Source of the DNA: Spirochaetales bacterium
Lineage (GTDB): Bacteria > Spirochaetota > Spirochaetia > Sphaerochaetales > Sphaerochaetaceae
Assembly: GCA_017475725.1 (NCBI GenBank)
Contig: JAFVFA010000144.1
Span: 1-6,855, forward strand
Length of the DNA: 6,855 nucleotides
Reading direction: 5' to 3'
Positions 1 to 4,499 of the stretch are shown one piece after another; the first letter of the stretch is position 1; the number at the start of each line of letters is the position of its first letter. The translations under genes and the position numbers were made by a program. The notes under the pieces were generated by a model. The model was not told the origin of the DNA, did no database searches, and saw nothing but the letters and a program-made list of their open reading frames with translations.

Positions 1-641
1 AGGGCCATGACATACCAGCCGAGGGCCCTTGCCCACACTTCCTGCGATCTGCCTGTGTCAGGCTCGCACCAAGGCATCTTGCGGGACTCGTCCCATGCAT
101 GGCGCAGCAGGCCCGTGCCCTTGTCCAGAGTCTTCTCGTAGACCAGCTCGAACTGCCTGATCTCATCGTCCAGGCACTCCTTCAGGCCTCCGAACCTCTT
201 GCAGTAGCTGACCTTGAACGGGGCCTGCATGTAGAGGCCGTCAAGCCACATCTGGTTTGGGTATCCGAGCTTGTGCCAGTAACCGCCGGATGGGGTCCTT
301 GGCTGGGTCTGGAGCTGCTGATAGAACATGTCAACAGCCGTCTTGTATTTCTTCTCGCCGGTCAGGTCGTACATTGTGAGCATTATGTTGCCCATTCTGA
401 CCTGATCCATGCTGTAGGCTTCAAGTTTATATGTGCGAACCACACCATCCTCAGGGACGTAATGGTCCAGCATGTCTTTGACGAATATGAGGATGCTTTC
501 GTCACCGAGCACCTTGTATGCACGATAAAGCGCTTCCAGGAGTATAGCGGACTTGTAGCTGTAGGTTGCATTCTCCTTGTTGTATTTTCTCAGCGCAGAC
601 AGGCTCATGCGCTCTGTCATTGATTTCCTTGCATCGAACAT
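1..641 (-). CDS. yteR: GH105 unsaturated rhamnogalacturonyl hydrolase, YteR-like (3' end outside window)
   Basis: Cytoplasmic glycoside hydrolase predicted to hydrate and release the terminal unsaturated galacturonic acid from rhamnogalacturonan oligosaccharides produced by pectate/RG lyases. The visible 213 residues are about 60% of the usual ~370. Residues 119-142 contain GGYWHK, then YPNQMWLDGLYM; residues 177-213 contain TGLL.HAWDE, KMPW and WARALGWYVMA. From memory these match B. subtilis YteR almost word for word. D79 and D134 sit 55 residues apart, as do the YteR catalytic residues Asp88 and Asp143; H181 and R205 correspond to its substrate-binding His189 and Arg213. No signal peptide is present, so the enzyme acts after import. 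The ATG at 641 is preceded by GGGGA (652-648) with a 6-nt spacer. The next in-frame Met (residue 8) has no better site. It lies 95 bp downstream of the binding-protein gene, same strand, separated by a hairpin. Family call is firm; the exact substrate is inferred. Confidence 0.93.
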   Translation of the reverse strand, partial: MFDARKSMTERMSLSALRKYNKENATYSYKSAILLEALYRAYKVLGDESILIFVKDMLDHYVPEDGVVRTYKLEAYSMDQVRMGNIMLTMYDLTGEKKYKTAVDMFYQQLQTQPRTPSGGYWHKLGYPNQMWLDGLYMQAPFKVSYCKRFGGLKECLDDEIRQFELVYEKTLDKGTGLLRHAWDESRKMPWCEPDTGRSQEVWARALGWYVMA

Positions 642-662
642 CTGATTTCCCCAAAAAAGTAT

Positions 663-691
663 ATTAGAAGATTCAAAGAAGGGGGTTGCAA
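663..691 (-). promoter_or_regulatory. possible sigma70 promoter for the GH105 gene
   Basis: On the minus strand TTGCAA (691-686) and TCTAAT (668-663) are separated by 17 bases, matching the -35 consensus at 4 of 6 and the -10 consensus at 5 of 6. A start near 656 would leave a leader of about 15 nt carrying the GGGGA site before the ATG at 641. The -35 box lies inside one arm of the adjacent hairpin. Matches of this quality arise by chance, so this is only a candidate that would let the hydrolase be expressed independently of readthrough. Confidence 0.22.
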
Positions 692-704
692 AAACGCAAC
701 CCCC
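681..704 (-). terminator. strong GC-rich hairpin after the binding-protein gene, probable (partial) terminator
   Basis: GGGGGTTGC (681-689) and GCAACCCCC (696-704) form a perfect 9-bp inverted repeat around a 6-base loop; bases 680 and 705 add a tenth A-T pair. In the minus-strand transcript the stem is followed by UUCUUUGAAUCUU, a U-rich but interrupted tail, so termination is likely incomplete. It lies about 30 bp downstream of the binding-protein stop codon at 737 and before the GH105 start at 641. It could end most transcripts, protect the 3' end of the transporter mRNA, and reduce expression of the enzyme relative to the binding protein. Confidence 0.7.
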
Positions 705-736
705 TGAGCAATTTGCGTTCTAACTTGATTCAGTGA

Positions 737-2305
737 TTACTGAAGAAGGCCGTTTGCAGATGCAAAGTCGTAGCCCTGCTGCTCCCATGCAAGTCCGCCG
801 ATCTTGTCGAACTGCTCGACGAATGCCTTCCAGTTCTCCGGTGTGAGGGCTCTCTTGCCGTTCAGGAACTCAGCGATTCCCTGCTGGTAGAATGTTGTCA
901 CGTCAGTGCTCTCTGGAGCAGGCATTGAGTTCTGACCTGGGGTTGCAGTCCAAGTCTTCTTCTGCATCTCGAGAAGAACATCACCGGCACTCATGTACTT
1001 CTGGGAGACCTTTGTGATGTATCCCGGATAGCGGAGTGCGATCTCCTGTGCATTGCTGTAGTTGAATGCGCAGTTTCTGAGCTGGATGTATCTCTGTCCA
1101 CCAGCCTGGTTGTATCCAAGGTCTCCAAGGCTTGCATCTGACTGTGGAAGTCCGTCTGCATCAAGGATGTAGTTCTTGCCTTCCTCACCATAGCCGCAGA
1201 GCATGTAGCCTTCGCCATAGCTCATCCAGTCGAACATCTCGACGATCTTTGCAGCCTTCTCGGCAGAGACATCGGAACTGATTGCGTAGACTCTCATTCC
1301 CTGGCAGAGAGGTCCGACAGACTGGTCGCCGTTCGGTCCGATTGGAGCATCAACGACAATGAATCCGCCATTCGGGAAGTTTGCATCGAACGGTGAGTAG
1401 TTGTTCTCTGATGCATATGCTGAGTTCTGCTCTCTGAAGCAACCGAACTTACCCTGCTTCCATGCAGCACGGAAGTCGTCCTTCTTGTAGGACTGCCAGT
1501 TCGGATCGATGACGCCGGCGTCGATGCACTTCTTGAAGAAGACCATCCAGTCATAGTAGGCATCCTTGTGGATCTGGAGACCGAAGCTGTCTGCGCCCAT
1601 GTCCCAGGTTCCCTCAACGCCGAAGGCACCCATCAGAGGCTCGAATCTGCGGCCAGGATAGATCTCGTAGGAGACAGTCTCCTCGACGAATGCACCATAG
1701 CCGTATGTGTCGTTCTTGCCGTTTCCGTCCGGATCGTTGTATGTGAATGCATACAGGACATCGAAGAGCTCATCGAGAGTTGTAGGAGCTGCAAGTCCGA
1801 GATTGTCAAGCCAATCCTTTCTTACAAGGAGACCCTCGTTTCCGGCAATTGCGGAAGGAGTTGCGAATCCGTAGATTCTTCCCTCGTATGTGACGAAGTT
1901 CCTTGCTGCCTGGTCGAACATGACTGCGCATCTGTTGGGCATGTCATCGTAGTAGTCTGTCACATCAAGGACCTGACCGTTCTTTGCAAGGTCTGCCCAA
2001 ACCTCTCTAGAGCAGGTGAAGAAATCAGGGAGCTCGTCTGCAGCGGCTCTTGTTCTGATTGCAAGGTCCTGATCATTCGGGTTTGATGGGAGCATGTCAA
2101 GCTGGAGATCGATTCCAAGCTTGTCTCTGAGAACTGCATAACCTGCCCAGTCATCCGGGAGAGAACCAGCCTCAGTCTGTGTTGCTGAATAGAGCATAGT
2201 AATGGTCATCGGACCAGTACTTGCAGCAGCTTCCCCTGCGCCCTGTGCAAATGCAAAGGAGCCAGCAAGAAGAGCAACCAAAAGAACGATGATAGTTTTC
2301 TTCAT
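737..2305 (-). CDS. extracellular solute-binding protein of an LplA/YtcQ-type oligosaccharide ABC importer
   Basis: Captures an oligosaccharide outside the inner membrane and delivers it to the two permeases encoded just upstream. The protein is 522 residues, normal for this large binding-protein family. Residues 1-20 form a Sec signal peptide (Lys-Lys, hydrophobic core, AFA before Q21) with no lipobox cysteine, so it is predicted to be a soluble periplasmic protein. Residues 161-170 (VRKDWLDNLG) and 191-202 (DPDGNGKNDTYG) are family hallmarks; the latter is an EF-hand-like calcium loop of the kind known in the alginate-binding proteins AlgQ1/AlgQ2. The C-terminal stretch LNGKRALTPENW (481-492) to KIGGL (501-505) is also typical. 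The mature protein has seven cysteines, an odd count for an exported protein. GGAGGA (2317-2312) lies 6 nt before the ATG. The neighbouring GH105 gene suggests a rhamnogalacturonan-derived ligand, but the sequence alone does not fix the ligand. Confidence 0.95.
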   Translation of the reverse strand: MKKTIIVLLVALLAGSFAFAQGAGEAAASTGPMTITMLYSATQTEAGSLPDDWAGYAVLRDKLGIDLQLDMLPSNPNDQDLAIRTRAAADELPDFFTCSREVWADLAKNGQVLDVTDYYDDMPNRCAVMFDQAARNFVTYEGRIYGFATPSAIAGNEGLLVRKDWLDNLGLAAPTTLDELFDVLYAFTYNDPDGNGKNDTYGYGAFVEETVSYEIYPGRRFEPLMGAFGVEGTWDMGADSFGLQIHKDAYYDWMVFFKKCIDAGVIDPNWQSYKKDDFRAAWKQGKFGCFREQNSAYASENNYSPFDANFPNGGFIVVDAPIGPNGDQSVGPLCQGMRVYAISSDVSAEKAAKIVEMFDWMSYGEGYMLCGYGEEGKNYILDADGLPQSDASLGDLGYNQAGGQRYIQLRNCAFNYSNAQEIALRYPGYITKVSQKYMSAGDVLLEMQKKTWTATPGQNSMPAPESTDVTTFYQQGIAEFLNGKRALTPENWKAFVEQFDKIGGLAWEQQGYDFASANGLLQ

Positions 2306-2345
2306 TTAAATTCCTCCATTAAATGATTTTCCAAGTGTATCTTCA

Positions 2346-2367
2346 CAGTGCAGCCGATACTGCACTG
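2346..2367 (-). other. intergenic hairpin between permease and binding-protein genes
   Basis: CAGTGCAG (2346-2353) and CTGCACTG (2360-2367) make a perfect 8-bp inverted repeat with a 6-base loop in the 85-bp gap between the second permease (stop at 2391) and the binding-protein start at 2305. No U tract follows in the minus-strand transcript (UGAAGAUACA), so it is not a classic terminator. Position and form suit an mRNA processing or 5'-end stabilising element that allows more binding protein than permease to be made from one operon. An operator role is also possible. Confidence 0.5.
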
Positions 2368-2390
2368 CAAATTACTTCTTCTATATAGAA

Positions 2391-3293
2391 TCAACCCTTG
2401 ACGCTTCCAGCCAGAGTTCCCTTTGTGAAGTACTTCTGGATGAAAGGATAGGCGATCATCATCGGGATGGCACTGATGAAGACTGAAGCAGCCTTGATTG
2501 CCTCGATAGGTGCAGATCCGAAGGCGCTGGCCTCCAGGTTGTCGTTCATGCTGGTACCGATGAGGATGTCTCTGAGGAGCAGTGGGAGTGGCTTGAGAGC
2601 ACTCTTCTGCAGATAGAGCAGGGATCTCATGTAGTCGTTCCAGAAGGAGACACCGTAGTACAGTGCGATTGTCAGGATGATTGCCTTTGAAAGCGGCAGG
2701 ATGATCTTGAACATGATCTGAACGTCATTACAACCATCGATGAAGGCACTCTCTCTGAGGTCATTCGGGATTCCCTCGAAGAACTGTCTCATGATGATCA
2801 TGTTGTAGGTGCTCAGTGCAACCGGCATGAAGACCGACGGCAGATGGTTTACAAGACCAAGCTTTGAGATCAGCAGGTATGTAGGGACAACACCGACATC
2901 GAAGACATAAGGGATCATTACGAAGATCGTGATCCACTTCTTGCCCGGGACACCCTTGACTGACAGGGCATATGCCATAGGAACTGTGAGGAACAGAGCC
3001 GTTGCAACACCCATGACGAGGATCTTCAAGCTGTTGCCGAAGGAATTCAGGAAGCCCTGGTTTCCAAGCAATGACCTGTATGCTGCCGTTGACCACTTCC
3101 AAGGAGCAAGGAACATGCCCTCAAGGTAGGAACCGATGTAGTTGGCTGGTCTGAATGAAAGTGCGATTGTACTCCAGATAGGGACGATCAGGATGATCAG
3201 AAGGAGCACCATGAAAGTTGTGACCATGATGTTGAATCCGTGGTCTGCTGCTGTAGGTCTGACTGCTACGCTGATGTTTTTCTTCTTTGCCAT
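2391..3293 (-). CDS. carbohydrate ABC transporter permease, LplC/YtcP-type
   Basis: One of two inner-membrane permeases forming the translocation channel of the oligosaccharide importer. At 300 residues it has the family's usual length. Six hydrophobic segments can be read at about 24-45, 84-110, 120-142, 150-170, 200-218 and 266-286. The cytoplasmic EAA loop that docks the ATPase is at 181-200 (ESAFIDG, then IILP at 197-200). The C-terminus (FIQKYFTKG, then GSVKG) is the standard ending of YtcP/LplC proteins. The ATG lies 11 bp after the stop of the first permease; the Shine-Dalgarno GGAGG (3304-3300) directly abuts that TAA stop, 6 nt from the ATG, so the two permeases are probably translationally coupled into a 1:1 pair. 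A TGA stop ends the gene at 2391. B. subtilis YtcP is the closest parallel I recognise. Confidence 0.95.
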   Translation of the reverse strand: MAKKKNISVAVRPTAADHGFNIMVTTFMVLLLIILIVPIWSTIALSFRPANYIGSYLEGMFLAPWKWSTAAYRSLLGNQGFLNSFGNSLKILVMGVATALFLTVPMAYALSVKGVPGKKWITIFVMIPYVFDVGVVPTYLLISKLGLVNHLPSVFMPVALSTYNMIIMRQFFEGIPNDLRESAFIDGCNDVQIMFKIILPLSKAIILTIALYYGVSFWNDYMRSLLYLQKSALKPLPLLLRDILIGTSMNDNLEASAFGSAPIEAIKAASVFISAIPMMIAYPFIQKYFTKGTLAGSVKG

Positions 3294-3304
3294 GACAGAC
3301 CTCC

Positions 3305-4408
3305 TTAGAACAGTGAACTTTCGGTGAACTTCTTGGAAGCCCAGTTGGAGACGAAGAGCATCAGCATTCCGATGACACCCTTGAAGATACCAGCTGCCGT
3401 TGCAAGGCTGAACTGTCCGTTGATGGTTCCTCTGTAGACCCAGGTGTCGATGATATCACCCACACTGTAGACTGCAGGGCTGTACAACATGTACAACTGG
3501 TTGAAACCTGCGTTGAGGATTGTTCCGATCTTCATCAGAAGAACGATGACGATAACGGGCTTGATTGAAGGCAGTGTGATGTAGCGGACTCTCTGCCAGC
3601 TGTTTGCACCCTCGACGATTGCGGCCTCAAACAGGGAGGTGTCGATTCCCATCAAAGCTGCAATGAAGATGATTGCACTCCAACCGATCTCCTTCCATGC
3701 ATCGGAAAGGATGACGATGAACGGGAAGGCCGTGGTGTCTGTCAGGAAGCTCTTTGGCGTTCCGCCGAACATCTTGATGATGTCGTTCAGGATTCCCTCA
3801 CTAGGAGAGAGGATTGCAAGCAGGATTCCATACATGATGACCCATGAAAGGAAGTGAGGCAGGTAGGACAGTGTCTGGACGACCTTTCTCAGAATCTTGT
3901 GGGTGCATTCATAGATTGCAATTGCAAGGATGATTGAAAGAGGAAGGCTGACAAGGAGCTTTCCGAAGCTGTACATCAGTGTGTTTCTGATCAGGTCCCA
4001 GAAGTAATATGAGCCGATGAAGGTCTTGAAGTTCTTCAGTCCAACCCAGGTTCCACCAGTGATTCCCGTTCTCTTGAGCGAGATGAAATCCCTGAATGCG
4101 ATCTGTGCATTCCACATCGGAATGTACTTGAAGATGAAGTAGTAGACGATCGGGATCAGAAGGAGGAAATAGATGAACTTGTGTCTGTTCATCTCTGCCA
4201 GGAGATGGCCGTTCTCAGCCTTTCTGAAAGCCCTCTTCTTTTCCTTGATCTGCGCGTTGACAGGCTCAAGCTCTTTCTCGAGTCTTGCCACCTCAGCCGT
4301 GTTCTGCTGTTCCTTTGCGGTCTTGAGACTGCCTTCAAGTTCCTTTTTGCGAGCCTGAAGCTTCTCGATGGCCTCGACAAGCAGATAGTTCTTTCCGCTT
4401 TTCTTCAT
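3305..4408 (-). CDS. carbohydrate ABC transporter permease, LplB/YteP-type, with N-terminal coiled-coil extension
   Basis: First permease of the oligosaccharide importer. The conserved part begins near residue 74 (MNRHKFIYFLLLIP) and includes FKYIPMWNAQIAFRDF (93-108), typical of LplB/YteP. Six membrane spans are at about 76-95, 142-166, 180-200, 228-250, 281-303 and 335-356, and the EAA loop at 261-280 (EAAIVEGA, then ITLP) contacts the ATPase. At 367 residues it is about 60-70 longer than usual: residues 1-70 are charged, rich in Lys/Glu/Gln, with hydrophobic residues at 10, 14, 17, 24, 28 and at 40, 43, 47, 50, 54 in 3-4 spacing, a predicted cytoplasmic coiled coil broken near 31-39. The ATG at 4408 follows an in-frame TAG by one codon, so no longer start exists. 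It lacks a clear Shine-Dalgarno. Starting at Met74 instead would remove the extension but has no better site. Separated from the regulator by 91 bp. Confidence 0.92.
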   Translation of the reverse strand: MKKSGKNYLLVEAIEKLQARKKELEGSLKTAKEQQNTAEVARLEKELEPVNAQIKEKKRAFRKAENGHLLAEMNRHKFIYFLLLIPIVYYFIFKYIPMWNAQIAFRDFISLKRTGITGGTWVGLKNFKTFIGSYYFWDLIRNTLMYSFGKLLVSLPLSIILAIAIYECTHKILRKVVQTLSYLPHFLSWVIMYGILLAILSPSEGILNDIIKMFGGTPKSFLTDTTAFPFIVILSDAWKEIGWSAIIFIAALMGIDTSLFEAAIVEGANSWQRVRYITLPSIKPVIVIVLLMKIGTILNAGFNQLYMLYSPAVYSVGDIIDTWVYRGTINGQFSLATAAGIFKGVIGMLMLFVSNWASKKFTESSLF

Positions 4409-4499
4409 AAACTACAATGCGATCCGCCCTGGAAAGACGGATTTCCCCCTTTTCGTGCGTGTAATACTAGTCTAAGTCCATGACGGCGTAATATAGATA
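4409..4499 (-). promoter_or_regulatory. transporter leader: likely operator/promoter region, elements not resolved
   Basis: This 91-bp gap between the regulator stop and the first permease is AT-rich compared with the genes and is the only sizeable gap upstream of the transporter, so it is the natural place for a promoter controlled by the adjacent regulator. GTAATA occurs twice on the plus strand, at 4461-4466 and 4488-4493, within similar contexts (GCGTGTAATACTA and GCGTAATATAGA); AraC-type proteins often bind such direct repeats, but the 27-bp offset is not a clean number of helical turns. A TAGTAT hexamer (4471-4466, minus) could be a -10 box, but no convincing -35 partner is seen. There is no terminator after the regulator gene, so cotranscription is also possible. 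Confidence 0.3.
4422..4442 (-). other. leader hairpin just upstream of the first permease start
   Basis: ATCCG(TCT) pairs with (GGG)CGGAT in the minus-strand transcript: 8 pairs including two G-U, around a 5-base loop, ending 13 nt before the ATG at 4408. There is no U-run after it. Because no good Shine-Dalgarno lies between the hairpin and the ATG, and the only purine-rich sequences are GGGCGGA inside the 3' arm and AGGGGGAAA (4450-4442) directly 5' of the stem, the fold could influence translation of the permease. Function is inference; the stem is short. Confidence 0.3.

Noticed and set aside
99..623. Plus-strand open frame of 174 codons
   Set aside because: It is the antisense of the GH105 gene, whose minus-strand frame runs off the left edge and matches YteR closely. 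The plus-strand protein resembles nothing I recognise.
1700..1735. Dockerin-like repeat (DPDGNGKND) suggesting a cellulosome component
   Set aside because: A single loop is present and lies at the position usual for LplA-type binding proteins; there is no second copy.
1568..2086. Plus-strand open frame of 172 codons within the binding-protein gene
   Set aside because: Antisense shadow of a clearly conserved binding protein; rich in Cys/Val/Ser, with no recognisable domain.
3294..3304. Separate promoter between the two permease genes
   Set aside because: The 11-bp gap is filled by the ribosome-binding site adjoining the upstream stop codon.
4422..4442. Rho-independent terminator after the regulator gene, or a riboswitch
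   Set aside because: The stem has no U tract, and the gap is too short and simple for any riboswitch class I know. Kept only as a leader hairpin.
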